DNA from: Brachynemurus nebulosus
Lineage: Eukaryota; Arthropoda; Insecta; Neuroptera; Myrmeleontidae
DNA length: 64,000 nucleotides
Assembly (NCBI GenBank): GCA_035578155.1
Contig: JAPWDM010000021.1
Span: 496,001-560,000, forward strand
Direction of reading: 5' to 3'
Positions 49,370 to 60,889 of the stretch are shown here, piece by piece (positions within the stretch are counted from its first letter, which is position 1; each line of letters begins with the position of its first letter). The translations under genes were made by a program, and so were the position numbers. The notes under the pieces are model-generated. The model saw nothing but the letters and a program-made list of their open reading frames with translations, was not told the origin of the DNA and made no database searches.

Positions 49370-50732
49370 TTGCCACGTCATCTTTGGATGACTATTGCAA
49401 AGTACTTACATAGATCTGCTAATCAAACATTTAATCAATATATCAATCTAGTGACATCTAGTGAAATAACATAAAACTTATTAAAATCACAGATAAGTAG
49501 ATTTCAACTCGATATGCTCTCAAATAATATGTTACGCTTGAATTTTGTTATTAAAGTGGCCACTCGTGGCGTTGTTGTATGGAACTTAAACCATAAAGTC
49601 TAGAATGTTCTAGAAAAGGTTTGATTATGTTTCAACTATGGAACATAAATCACTTTTAGTACGGAAGTCGCAATGGACATATGTAAGTTTTGATTCACTC
49701 TTAAATTTATTCTTTTTTGGGCTTACAAAGTAGTAATGTAGCACGTAATTATTCAAATTTATTATTTAAATTTAGAATATGTATTTTTGCAATTAATTAG
49801 ACGTCTCGTTTTATTTAAAATTTATTTCTATCCTGTAATGTAAAGATTTTGGCAATTATCAAAATTATACTTAATTGTTGACCAAATTGTTTCACGTTGT
49901 ATTCATTTGACACGTGGATTTGTTAATTTTTCTGTCAATCAGTTTAAGTATTTCATTGCATTTTTCATGTTTTACTTAATCTTTGGCTTAAATGTCCAAC
50001 GACGTCTAAATTAATTCGTAATTCAGGTTATAATTTTAAATTTTATTTATCCTTCGGCTTACATGCCCTACGTCTAAAATTAATTGATAGTTTAGTTAAT
50101 TAATTAATTTTATCATTTACTTTATTAATGTCAACGTTTAGTAAATTGTGTTCCATCCGAAATCCGTCCTCAAAGTCACGTGGAGTTCACACCTCATGGC
50201 AGGTGTATTAAATTTAAAATTTAACGTTGTAACTTTTCATTTAATAATATTGTAACCTTTTTTTGCTTAATAAGCTTGTAATGTTTTTATTTAGTATTTT
50301 GTAAAATTCAGCTCCACCCATTTAATTTTTATGAATTAACATTGTTCTGCTTCAAGGCCGTGTATTTGTAATGTATCATTTAGTTTGTTAAGTCGACAAG
50401 TACATTATGGTATCTCAGTCTCAGTTTGCATGTTATCGTTATGTCAGTCCGTTGTTCCATATTTCATTTAAGGTCTTAATCTTATCCTCTAATTTAGTGT
50501 ACTATAGTTTAGGTCAGTCTAATTCGACACCTTTAGGTTATGTTAATGTTAATTTTTCTTAGTCAGTTTTTTAATTGCATGGTAGTTTCTTTAACAAATA
50601 GTTGTAAGGTAGTTATACTGTTAGCCGCTCTCGTGGTCAGGCGCAGTGGACGTGTCCACTGTACAAATTTTATCTCAATAAATGTTAAAATTTTGTTAAG
50701 ATGAAATCTCTAGTTTTATTTACATTTTACAA
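49370..50732 (+). other. Possible 3' LTR or trailer of the gypsy-type element
   Basis: 1.36 kb of non-coding sequence follows the integrase gene and contains AATAAA at 50679, about 50 bp before a possible ...TTTTACA end. No second copy is in the window to prove an LTR, and I could not fix a TG start or polypurine tract. It may simply be flanking DNA. Confidence 0.25.
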
Positions 50733-51481
50733 TCACCGCATTAACATTGCCTAAGTCATACGCTTCCACCACATACTGCGCCGCTCTGAACCTCAAACCT
50801 TTACCCTTGCACATCATTTACCTCGCCAATAATTTATTTAATATTACCACACAAATATTATTTTTTATTTTTTGCCGCAACATATACAAAATTTTTTAAG
50901 AACCTGTTGTAATAAAATGTATTGATTCTTTTGATTAATAATTTAAAAAAAAAAATATATATTGCCTGCCTATGTTTCAATACGTATAACCCTCTTAAAT
51001 TAAAAAGACATTTTTCATTAAAAAAGAATACATTTTAAATTAAAAGGTATACCATTTTAGACTTAAAAGAAGTTCTTTTCAAGTTAAGAGGACTACCTTG
51101 TTTAAAAAGAATGTATTTTAAATTAAAGAGACTACGCTTTAAATTAAAAGGTTTTCGGCCTTATTAATGAGAAAAATAAAATCATACTAACACCATTTTT
51201 GCATTACACTGGAATCATTTTAGTAAAATCGTATTAATGAGCAAATGTCAAGTAAAAACTATGTTTTTGTATGTTATTAGTGTTTTGTCATATTAATGAG
51301 TCCACTTAAAATAATACTAAAACCATTTTAAGCTTAGTAGTATTTTAAAAATTAAAATCATTCTAATGTATGTTTTACACTATTTTAAACAGATACTGGC
51401 AGTTAATTTAACTATTTGATTCTGGTTTATAAATATTAGCTATTGGATTCTTGTTATTAAAATATAATAAACGTTATTAAA
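50733..51481. other. Upstream region of the Harbinger transposase
   Basis: AT-rich, with several related phrases of the type TTTTAAATTAAAAGG between 50990 and 51150, in direct and inverted form, possibly the degraded left end of the Harbinger element. No coding feature. Confidence 0.35.
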
Positions 51482-52537
51482 ATGGATGAATTTGATATAA
51501 ATGAAGAAATTTTCGAAGTGGAAGAAGTTAATTTACTGGGTGTGGAACGTAATCCAAAAATATATATGCTACGAGTAGATCCTTTGGAAACTCTTGATGA
51601 CGCCAATTTTAAGAAAAGGTATAGAATGACCAAAGACACTGCTCGTTATGTAATAAATTTAATCCGTAACGATGTGACTCCAATTGATGACAATCACGGA
51701 GGAAGAATTAATGCCTCTACTCAAATAATGGCTGTAATAAGATACTTGGCAAAAGGTTCATATGAACAAGATGTAGCCGATTATCATAGCTTATCACAGC
51801 CTACAATGAGTACAGCCATTAAAAAAGTAGTGACAGCGCTCGCTCAGTTACGACCGCAATTTATTCAGTTTCCCCAGCGAAACGAATTAAACGAAATAAA
51901 AATGGGGTTCTATGACATCGCCCATTGTCCGTCAACTGTAGGAGTAATCGATGGGACCCACATCAGAATTAAAAATCCTGGTGGAGAAATACCGGCCACA
52001 TTCTTAAATAGAAAAGGATTTTATTCCATAAATGTGCAAGTTGTGGCAGATCACAAACTCAGAATTCGGGACATCGTTGCTCGATGCCGCGGAAGTACTC
52101 ATGATTCACGAATATGGAACGAATCCTTATTAAAAAGACGTTTTGATGAAAGAAAAATAGACGGTATCCTTCTCGGGGACAGCGGTTACCCCTGTTCGCG
52201 AGCTATCTTGACGCCAGTTCGAGCCCCAAATACAGAAAGGGAACAAAGGTATAATAGAGCTCACATACAAACACGAAATGTAATTGAACGCGTATTCGGT
52301 GTTTGGAAAAATAAATTTCGCTGTTTGTTAAGAGGATTTGAAATAAATTTAGAAACTGCGAAAGCAGATGTAATTGTAACTGCTATATTACATAATATCA
52401 TAATAAATCACCGCCTCCAAAATGAGGATACTGATTCCGACGATAATCTCGGAGAGGATATGGAAAATGAAGATAATTTCAACTTCGAAGAAGACGAACA
52501 CAGAGATTTAGCTGGTCAAATTTATCGAAGAAATTAG
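51482..52537 (+). CDS. PIF/Harbinger transposase (HARBI1-like), 351 aa, intact
   Basis: ATG 51482 to TAG without interruption. The N-terminal half has a helix-turn-helix-like segment (SYEQDVADYHSLSQPTMSTA). The DDE_Tnp_4 core shows Asp in VIDGTHIRIKNP, Asp in LLGDSGYPCS and Glu in RNVIERVFGVWK, and a C-terminal helix with AILHNIIINH; the tail is very acidic. The length matches HARBI1-type proteins. Active Harbinger elements also need a Myb/SANT-like partner protein; the end of such a convergent gene lies just downstream on the minus strand (52626-52775) but is truncated. The gene is either from a recently damaged element or preserved by selection. Confidence 0.9.
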   Translation: MDEFDINEEIFEVEEVNLLGVERNPKIYMLRVDPLETLDDANFKKRYRMTKDTARYVINLIRNDVTPIDDNHGGRINASTQIMAVIRYLAKGSYEQDVADYHSLSQPTMSTAIKKVVTALAQLRPQFIQFPQRNELNEIKMGFYDIAHCPSTVGVIDGTHIRIKNPGGEIPATFLNRKGFYSINVQVVADHKLRIRDIVARCRGSTHDSRIWNESLLKRRFDERKIDGILLGDSGYPCSRAILTPVRAPNTEREQRYNRAHIQTRNVIERVFGVWKNKFRCLLRGFEINLETAKADVIVTAILHNIIINHRLQNEDTDSDDNLGEDMENEDNFNFEEDEHRDLAGQIYRRN

Positions 52538-52625
52538 ATAGAAAGAAATTTTTGAAATATTATTCAGAAAAATCAATAATTTTAATTTTCTTTAGTAATA
52601 ATTATTATTTTTATTAATAAATATT

Positions 52626-52775
52626 TTATACAATATTTTTTTCATTAAATAAAATTTTCATACGGGCTTCATGATATTCTTTTTCATTTTTCATCCTTAG
52701 CTCATGTAATTCTGCTGATTGATTCATTTGTTTCTCAATTCTAACTTTGTTCAATTCAAACATTCTTTCCTCGTA
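52626..52775 (-). pseudogene. Truncated Harbinger accessory (Myb/SANT-like) gene, C-terminal end
   Basis: The minus strand encodes a coiled-coil-like end (FELNKVRIEKQMNQ... HELRMKNEKEYHEA) and a stop at 52626, convergent with the transposase 90 bp away. This resembles the C-terminus of the second Harbinger protein. It is cut at about 52775, where the hAT element begins, and I see no continuation on the far side. Confidence 0.5.
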
Positions 52776-53160
52776 GGGGTGGCGATGGCCCGCTCACTAT
52801 CTCGCGCAGGCGCGCTTCGATGTCATACCCTGTTGCCATGGCGACCGCCGACCGTATGAAATGCTAAACTGTGATTGGCAGTGCGTGCGCCTGTGATTCT
52901 CTGTTTGCTTTATTCCTTATTCTCATAAGTCTCATCTCACCCGCCCACCTCGTTCGTTATACCTGCAGACAGACACTTTTTATAAGTTGTAGTGCGGTCG
53001 GATTTCAGAATACTGTGTCTTGTTTAGTGCGAGTGCGTGTTTTATTTAGAATTACTATCAAGTTCGTTTCACTTAAGATGGAAATGATGGAAAATGTGGT
53101 TCACGTTTTGATATCATAGTTTTCTCCTGTACTTTCGCTTTCTAAATAAAATAGCTCACA

Positions 53161-56100
53161 ATGAGTTCTTATAAACACAAATCTGGATCACAAAAAAGAA
53201 AAGAAAAAGAGGTGCGCGATTTAGAGGCTGCCAAAGGGCAAACATCTCTGAATAGGTTTATAAAAACAAAAACCCATACTGATAATGCTGAAACTACTGC
53301 GTCTGAGCCTGAAACTTCTGTTTTTTTATCTGAGACTGACACTGTTGATAGTCCCGTCCCTCGGGCCTCTCAACTAAATTGACATTACGAGAGCCTGATA
53401 ATGTGGATACTACCGTCCCCTTGGATCCCTCTACATCATCGACATTGACATTATTATGTGAGACTGATAATGTGAATACTACCGTCCCTTCGGGCCCCTC
53501 TACGTCATTGGCATTATGTAAATACTTCGATGTTGGAAGTCCTGATTTCAATATTGAAACAGACTTGAAAAAAACTCACGAAAAGCCGCCTACAGTTTTT
53601 CCATTGGACTCCAAGGGGGCCTCAATGCCAACTTTTATTTTTAAAAAGAAGTTAGTAAACGGGGAGAGTGTAGGGAGAGATTGGTTGGTTTGGAGCAAAA
53701 CCAAAGCAGCTCTATTTTGTTTACCATGTAAACTCTTCAGTCCGCTAGGTATTGGCAAAATGTCAAGCCTTGAATCAGATGAGGGATGGTCTGCAAGTCG
53801 AAATTGGCATAAGCTATATGCTAGAGTTCCTGAGCATGAAAAAAGTGAACTACACAAATCATGTTATGTACGATGGAAAACTGAGCAATTAAAACACGTT
53901 AAAGATAAATCCTTAAGTGACCTCCTCGATAAAAATATAAACCATGATCAACAATTGTGGCGTGGTCTACTTCGGCGCTTTCTTGATGTTACGCTTTTTC
54001 TTGCAGAGAGAGGGTTAGCTTTCCGAGGTGACAGTGACAAAATTGGCGATTGCACAAACGGCAATTTTCTCAGAATCCTAGAACTGCTAGCTAAATATGA
54101 CCCGCTTCTTCGTGACCACCTCCAAAAAGTACGTCACTCTCAAGAAACTGGAAACAAGCTACAAGTTTCTTACCTATCACCGAAAATTCAAAATGAATTC
54201 ATTGATGTGTGTGGATCAATTGTGCTGCAACATATTCTGAAGGAACGCGAAGAGGCCAAATATTCTGCTTTGATAGTCGACGCTACTCCAGACTCAGCTT
54301 ACAAGGAACAAACAGCGTTTTTGATTCGATACGTTCATATTTCCGACAAAGAACCTGACGACAGTGAACCAAAAGAACAGCTGTTCGAAATCCACGAACG
54401 CTTGCTCGCTTTTGTGGATTGCTCCAAGAAAACTGGAGAAGCGATATACGATCTTGTTAAAGCCACACTTTCTGAATTCAACATACCTTTGTCTGACTGC
54501 CGAGGACAAGGGTACGATAATGGTAGTAATATGAAAGGAATGTACAGGGGCGTACAAGCCAGATTATTGAACGATAACAACCTTGCCGTGTACTCTGCAT
54601 GTGCGTGTTGTAACGAGTAAACATCAACTATGGTTTTTATGCAACCAACACAACACATGCGTATTACCTTTTATATAACTTTGTTGGAAGTGGGAATTAA
54701 CGACATCTGTATGCCATTATCAATAATAACAGTCGTTAATAGTTTAGACTCACACACAACGACGGCGATGGTTGAAACTAAAGGCGTCGTTGTGGGTGAG
54801 GGGAGAGTAAGGTAATCGTATGTTGATTATATACTAATGTTCATGGGGGAGAGAACTCAATTAGGGTTTGGGGTTGTAAAGAGGATGAAGTACCTCTTAT
54901 ACAACAATTAAGCTGTGGGGCCTTAATTCGTTTCATTAAATAATTTAATTGTTGTCATCACCACAGCAGATTTTAATAAATAATTTTATTATTGTTGAAG
55001 TGTTTGTTTTTAATACTTTTCCTTATTTCAACATGAACAGTTACATAATACAGGGATACAGTATAACATAACGGATTTATTACATATCGAACCCACGTAC
55101 AAATATCTAACCGATTCATAACAATACCGCCGTCCACCCGAATCCGTTAGAGTGTCATTCCCTGAATCTTTGTGGAGAACAAGCAGCGACAAGTTGCCGT
55201 GAAGCGGACACGTTTTTTGGAGTAGTCCAAAAGCTGTATAATGTTTTTAGTTCAAGTCCTCAACGATGGGAAATTCTCCAGAAGAAAGTTGGCTGCTCAT
55301 TACATTCAACCTCACAGACTCGATGGTCTGCACGAGTGGAAAGTATTAAACCAATAGCTGCACATCTTCCGAGTTTAGTGGAAGCACTGGACGACGTTTT
55401 GCTTCTAAATTTATCGGCAGAGTGTAGAAGAGACGTAAAAGGACTCATAACATACCTGAGATCTTTTGACTGTTTGATTTTGGCATCAATATGGTTTAAA
55501 GTTTTGAAAACCATTGACATAGTCAACAAAGTTATACAAGCGCGTGGAGCGACGATTGAGGTGGTCAGTGAGAATCTAAAAGATTTAGTTAGTGAACTAC
55601 AGAAGCTGCGAAATGAAGGTTGGGAAAAGATTTGGAGTGAAGTGACAACTATAGCCAAAAATATTGGTTGGCCTGATCACTTAACAGAACAGTCGAAGAG
55701 AGTGAAAAAGCGAAAAAGGATGGCTGATGAGGATGTTAGTGACGAAGACACACAAGAGGTAGTCGATGAAAAGAAATTGTTTGAAAGAAATGTTTTCTGC
55801 GTCATTTTAGACCAGATAATTTCAGATCTGGATTTGAGGTTTCAGTCACTTAAAGACATTATTCAAGTTTTTTCAGTCCTTTTGGAATTTAGGTCTATGA
55901 CGGATGAAGATATCAAAAGCCAGGGACCTAGTTTCAAGATATCATGATGATTTACAAGAAGAATTAGTTGACGAAATTCAGAGCCTCAAGTTAATATATT
56001 CAACAAACTTTGGAAAAAAGACACTCAACCCATTAGAACTACTGAACCGTCTTCACAAGATAAACCTTTCCAACATGTTTCCAAATGTGTGTATCGCACT

Positions 56101-56317
56101 ACGAATTTTTTTGACCATTCCTGCAACTGTTGCAAGCGCGGAAAGATCGTTTTCGACTTTAAAAAGAGTTAAGAATGTTCTGCGATCTATAATGACGCAA
56201 CAGAGACTATCAAGCCTTGGTGTTCTGGCTGTGGAATCTCAAATAGCGAAAACCATCAACATGGATGATGCTATCAATGACTTCGCGGCCAGGAAAGCCA
56301 GAAAGAAAGGCCTGTAA
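53161..56317 (+). pseudogene. ZMYM1-like hAT transposase, broken by a solo LTR and frameshifts
   Basis: ATG 53161. A repetitive Thr/Ser/Asp N-terminal region has a frameshift near 53375. A TTF-type zinc finger follows (DWLVWSKTKAALFCLPCKLF), then a DUF4371-like domain and the hAT RNase H fold with ALIVDATPDSAY (first Asp) and GQGYDNGSNMKG (second Asp). At 54609-55151 an insert interrupts the frame; removing it joins YSACAC to HSLNLCGEQA. The remainder (55152-56317, frameshift near 55940) ends in the hAT dimerisation domain with IPATVASAERSFSTLKRV, containing the third acid. ZMYM1-like proteins in vertebrates are domesticated relatives; here it is a dead transposase. Confidence 0.85.
54609..55151. 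mobile_element. Probable solo LTR, 543 bp, with 4 bp duplication
   Basis: It starts TGTAACGAG and ends CCGTTAGA, close to the TG...CA and short inverted form of LTRs, and is flanked by GTGT (54605-54608, 55152-55155). It has no coding capacity. Removing it restores the transposase frame exactly, so the borders are reliable, but the LTR identity is an inference from terminus, length and duplication size. It is not from the same family as the gypsy fragment, as far as I can see. Confidence 0.65.
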
Positions 56318-56789
56318 TTTGCTGAATTTTTCAAATGAAGTCCGGATGCTCTCTATTTCCTCGTATTTTTATAAGGTATGTTTGGTTTTAAACTTATAAA
56401 TATTTTAATAACAGTATCAAATAATATAACAATAACAGTAAAAATATCTAAAGATAAATAATTTGTTTTTTAAACAAAAATATCATGTAGGCTTATTAAA
56501 AAGAATGTTTATACTTATATACTTATATTATTTTAATAGTGAATTCAGCGGATTTTGGTAATATTACAGACCATGAAATGTGAATAGCAATCGAAGGTAG
56601 GTGTAATAATACACAAAATCCGTAATATACTCTTTTAGTAGTTTGTAGTAAGTGAGTCCTCCTGTTCATTTAACCCACCAGCCGGCACTGATACCGGGAC
56701 ATGAAGGGGCCCGGCCTGATATCTTTACCAGGGCCCGCCAAAGCTGGGTACAGCCCTGCCAGATACTATACTGAAACTGGAATATCAGT

Positions 56790-57160
56790 GCAAAAAATTA
56801 GCGAAAATGTAAGGAGTAAGCGTCCGTGCAGTCCAAAACGCGATCAAGCGATTTGGTACACATAACACATTGAAGGATCTACCCGGTCGTGGCAGAAAAG
56901 TCAATGTGGCATGAAATCATCTCCTTTTTTCACTCTCGGGAATATAAATAGCGAAATTTACCGGAAGGAATGTCTCCAAAATCGTGTGTTACCACTCACC
57001 CGAAAACACAGAGGTCGGACACTATTTTGAATAAGCGATATACACGCGATACCTTGCGCTGGCATCGCGAGAACAATGTAGATTTTGTGGAAAAGGAGAT
57101 AAATCATCCAAATTGTCTGCAAATAAGGCCTACTGAAAAAAATTTTGGGTTTTGATGAGA
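56790..57160 (+). pseudogene. Tc1-like transposase relic
   Basis: 56806-56910 encodes a helix-turn-helix end (VRAVQNAIKRFG, DLPGRGRKVNV). A later segment (about 57060-57150) encodes NVDFVEKEINHPNCLQIRP, matching the C-terminal (N/P)PNxPQxRPIE segment of Tc1 transposases. The catalytic middle is deleted and frames change. Short and dead. Confidence 0.6.
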
Positions 57161-57195
57161 AGACGACTACGGAAGAAGGATAAGGGAGCCGATTC

Positions 57196-57890
57196 TATGC
57201 GTGGTTTTCTGCCAACTGACAGCAAAAAACATTTTTGGTTGAAAAATTCGACTTAAATGCATAATTCGAAGTCCAATTTCGGGAAAAAGGCTAGCCGTCT
57301 ATTTTCTGCTGGTATGACGTTTACTAGCTTATTAGAAATAACCAGCGAAAATTTGAACCAGATCCTATGCGTGGTTTTCTGGCAAATGACGGCAAAAAAT
57401 ATTTTTTGTTGAAAAATGCGCCATGAATACATGATTCGAAGTCCAATTTCGGGAAAACGGCTAGCCGTCTATTTTCTGCTGGTACGGCATTTTCTAGCTT
57501 ATTACATTAGTAATAACCAGCGAAAATTTGAACCAGATCCTATGCGTGGTTTTCTGGCAATAGACGGCCAAAAATTATTTTTGTGGAAATAAGCGCCCCT
57601 GATGCCTGATTCGAAGTCCAATTTCGAGAGAACGGCTACCCGTCTATTTTCTGCTGGTATGGCGTTTGCTACCCTATTATATTAGTAATAACCAATGAAA
57701 TTTTGAACCAGATCCTATGCGTGGTTTTCTGGCAATTGACGGCAAAATACATTTTTTGTTGAAAAATGCGACTTAAATACATGATGCAAAGTCCAATTTC
57801 GGGAAAACGGCTAGCCGTCTATTTTCTGCTGGTATGGCGTTTGCTAGCTTATTATATTAGTAACAACTAGCGAAATTTTGAACCAGTTAT
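57196..57890 (+). repeat. Left tandem array, four units of about 175 bp
   Basis: TATGCGTGGTTTTCTG starts copies at 57196, 57366, 57541 and 57716. Each contains AAGTCCAATTTCG, GGCTAGCCGTCTATTTTCTG and CCAGCGAAAATTTGAACCAG. Copies differ by about 5-15%. Confidence 0.95.
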
Positions 57891-57915
57891 TAAAAAAATG
57901 GTGGGACAAAATTAA

Positions 57916-58135
57916 CCCCTTTAGGACTAATGACGAGCTCAGCTCGTCATGCTAATTTTTAGAAAAAATTCAACTGACGAGTGTGCATTGTTTATATCGA
58001 TAACTGGAGGCTGTATAGTAAAGACCGGTCATACTGTAAATAAATTAAACAAAATGTACCACACTTGCAATTAAACTTATAGAGATATTAAATTTTTTAT
58101 CTAAAAAATTGGAATATGTGGCGGTACTAAACGGG
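57916..58135. mobile_element. piggyBac-type miniature element, 220 bp, TTAA duplication
   Basis: TTAA at 57912-57915 and 58136-58139. Ends CCCCTTTAGGACTAA and CCCGTTTAGTACCGC (reversed) match at most positions. A perfect subterminal palindrome TGACGAGCTCAGCTCGTCA lies at 57931-57949. No coding capacity. Confidence 0.88.
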
Positions 58136-58136
58136 T

Positions 58137-60889
58137 TAAGGGCTCGGTAATTGAAGGACTCAATCATAACGAAATAGACCAATCAGTATGTGACGAAAAA
58201 AATACTTCCGATTTTAACATGACATCGACATCATTTTTCATACATCGACGAAAAGATCGTATTTTATGGTACCAGCATCATTCTGAAATTCCTAATACGA
58301 CAATAAACCTAAATTGAAGAAATATTGGACAGATGAATTTAATTTTTATTTTAGTACTCTATATCCTATATGTGTTTTAAAATTTTTATATCATTATATC
58401 AATGGATTGTTTAAAAAATTTTCCTTTGAAAAAAGAAAATCGTTTGTTGGCGTTGCAGTGTGTAAACATATAAACTGTGCAAAATTTAAATTTTATGCTT
58501 TGGGACCTTTAGATGCTAGGGATGTTAAAATTTATGTTATTCAAAATGGAAATATCATTCATAAAAAGGGGGAACATCATCGCAGATTTAAAAAAGGGCC
58601 AGCACGAGAAAAATTATCGCAAGAGTTAATGTCTAAAACACTCACTGTCGTAAAATACGAACACTTCGCCAAAGGCAATTTTGATACAATGGCAGCTGGT
58701 AATTTCAACAATATTCCAAATACAAATATTTTAAAAACCATTTCCAGTCAAAATGTTAAGAAAAATGATTTACACACAAACGAGTTTATATATTTAATAA
58801 AATTAAAAGAAAAACTATGTAATGACTGGGAAGGGAATAATATTGAAGGCTATATTCAGTCTATGGGCTATGACCCATTTACCATTTACTTGCAAACCGA
58901 AGCCCAGTTGAAACATATTATCGAGCGGAGTAAGACTAAAAATATCTTTTTGTATTTCGATGCCACAGGTTCAGTTATAAAACGACCAGATTGGATAAGA
59001 AAAAGAATATATTATTACGTATTAATTTTAACAGAAAAGAAAAGTTCCCCCTTACCAGTTGCCGAATTTATCTCGTCCAGCCACAACGTTCCAACAATCT
59101 CGAACTTTTTATTTAATTTTGTATATCATTTAAGGAACCCCAAACAAACTCCTATTATAAAGAAAATTGAAGTTGATTTTAGTTTTGCATTAATTCAGTC
59201 TGTTTTAATAGCCTTTAATAAAATTGATTTGAGAAGTTATTTACAAATTATGTGAACCTTTGTACTTGAAGTTGGAACAGTTGACCATATAACTATAATT
59301 CATATTTGTTCGGCACATTTTTTGAAAAATGCAATTAATAAAATAAATAACAAAAAATAAAATTCTAAAGCAGTTATTTAAAAAAGTCGTAGCATTTTTG
59401 ATTAATTGCAATAGTATTAGTGTCGCAAATAAATACCTTCGTTCTGTTTATGTTGCTTTTGATTTAGAGAAAAGAGTACCTTTATTTAAAAAGTATTATG
59501 ATTGTATTATTTTATGTAGGAAGTTCGATATGGGAATTAAATTAAATGATATAAACGATTATGAAATAGACCGGCAAAATTCACTTAAATTCAGTTCTGC
59601 TTTTTACAAACATTTTTTAAATTTACATAAAATAGTGCAGGATGAAAACAAATCGTCTTACCGAAAAGATTTATATTATAATTCTAAATTTATTACCTTT
59701 TTAAATAGATTTGTTGCCCTATTTTCCACTTTGGTCCGGTATTGTTATAAAAAAATTTAATATAAATAGAGATACGAACGCCACAGTTGAAAACTGGTTT
59801 AAAATTGTGAAAAAAGATATTTTTAATAAAAAACTGCAACAAAAAGCACCTCGTTTCATTGATAGACTTAGTACGATTTTAAAAGGAAAATTAGTTGAAA
59901 AAAAAGTTGAAAATATAAAATGTGTTAATAATGAAAAACCGATTGTACCTAAAGATACCTATAATTATGAAATGATAGAAGAAAAATGGTTAAAACGTGA
60001 GAAAAACACAAAAGGATATTTTAAGACATTTTCAAAATATTGTCCTGATAACGAATTCGAATTAAAAAATATAACGCCATGGCAGTCATTAATTCCACAA
60101 ATTAAAAAACTCAAGTATAATATCTTAAATAATACGGTTGAATTAGTAAGTTTGAAAACATTATTCCCTGGTGAGTGGAATGACGACATAATTATTAATA
60201 CTTTTGTCACTATAAATGTGCATCTGGCACGGGAAAGGAGCTATTCTCTAATATCATTTGATCCCTTATTTATTACAAAATTAATGGCTGGTAATTTCAC
60301 TTTCGATAGCTGGACAAAGAAGAAAGACATTTTTGCAAATAAATTATGGCTACTACCGATTAATGTAAATCAAAATCATTGGGCATTAGGTGTTTTCGAT
60401 TTCAATAGTAAATTTATTACATATTTAGACTCAATGCACGGAACATTCCCAGCAGATATTTTATTACAATTAGTAAGATTTATAAGTTTTCAATATTTTA
60501 AAAAATATAACAGAAATATAGACTGGTTGCAGTGGAAATTAATTAATGCAGATGATATCCCTTCCCAAAAAATATCCGGGGGCAACTGTGGCGTTCATTT
60601 ATGTGTCTGGTCATATATATTATGTTCCTCTTCTGCCTTTGTATTTACTGAAGATGACATGTTAAATGCTAGAAAGTGGATATTGAATACATTATTAACT
60701 TACGAAAATTATGAGTTTTCATCCTGTACGGAAAATAATGTTAATGTATTATTAGAAGATAATTCCATAAGCGAAGACTTACCAACTTTTTTTAAAACTT
60801 TACCAAATTTTACGAAATGTAAAAAGCCCCCCGGATATACTTCAACAATTGAATATTGTAGCACGGTGTTAAAAAAACAGTACATGTAA
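58137..60889 (+). pseudogene. MULE-like DDE transposase fused to a Ulp1-type cysteine protease
   Basis: Coding similarity starts before 58314, with a frameshift near 58310. The DDE half has YFDATGSV (Asp, 58959), VDFSFALIQSVL (Asp, 59174), an IHICSAHFLKNAI His/Cys segment read through a TGA at 59253, and ATVENWFKIVKK (Glu, 59789). Frame breaks occur near 59355 and 59725. The C-terminal half (about 60290-60880) has the C48 protease set: His in NQNHWALGVFDF, Asp in TYLDSMHG (60428), Gln in IPSQKISGG and Cys in GNCGVHLCVW (60588). All four protease residues are present. In eukaryotes Ulp1-fold proteases cut SUMO-like tags; in transposons their role is unclear. The damaged frame says this copy is inactive. 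Confidence 0.75.

Larger units (their letters stand above)
52776..56760 (+). mobile_element. hAT element encoding a ZMYM1-like transposase
   Basis: The left end begins near AGGGGTGGCGATGGCCCGC, GC-rich like many hAT ends; the right end near 56700-56755 contains GGGCCCGCCA and AGCCCTGCC, a rough inverted match. I could not identify an 8 bp duplication, so both borders are approximate. The internal gene is 53161-56317. A probable solo LTR is nested in it. It cuts the Harbinger accessory gene. Confidence 0.65.

Noticed and set aside
49370..50732. Confident 3' LTR call for the gypsy-type fragment
   Set aside because: No second LTR, no fixed TG...CA borders and no target duplication are visible; kept only as a low-confidence region.
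53294..53857. Minus-strand frames opposite the hAT transposase
   Set aside because: They are antisense shadows of the recognised transposase, which has clear domain motifs on the plus strand.
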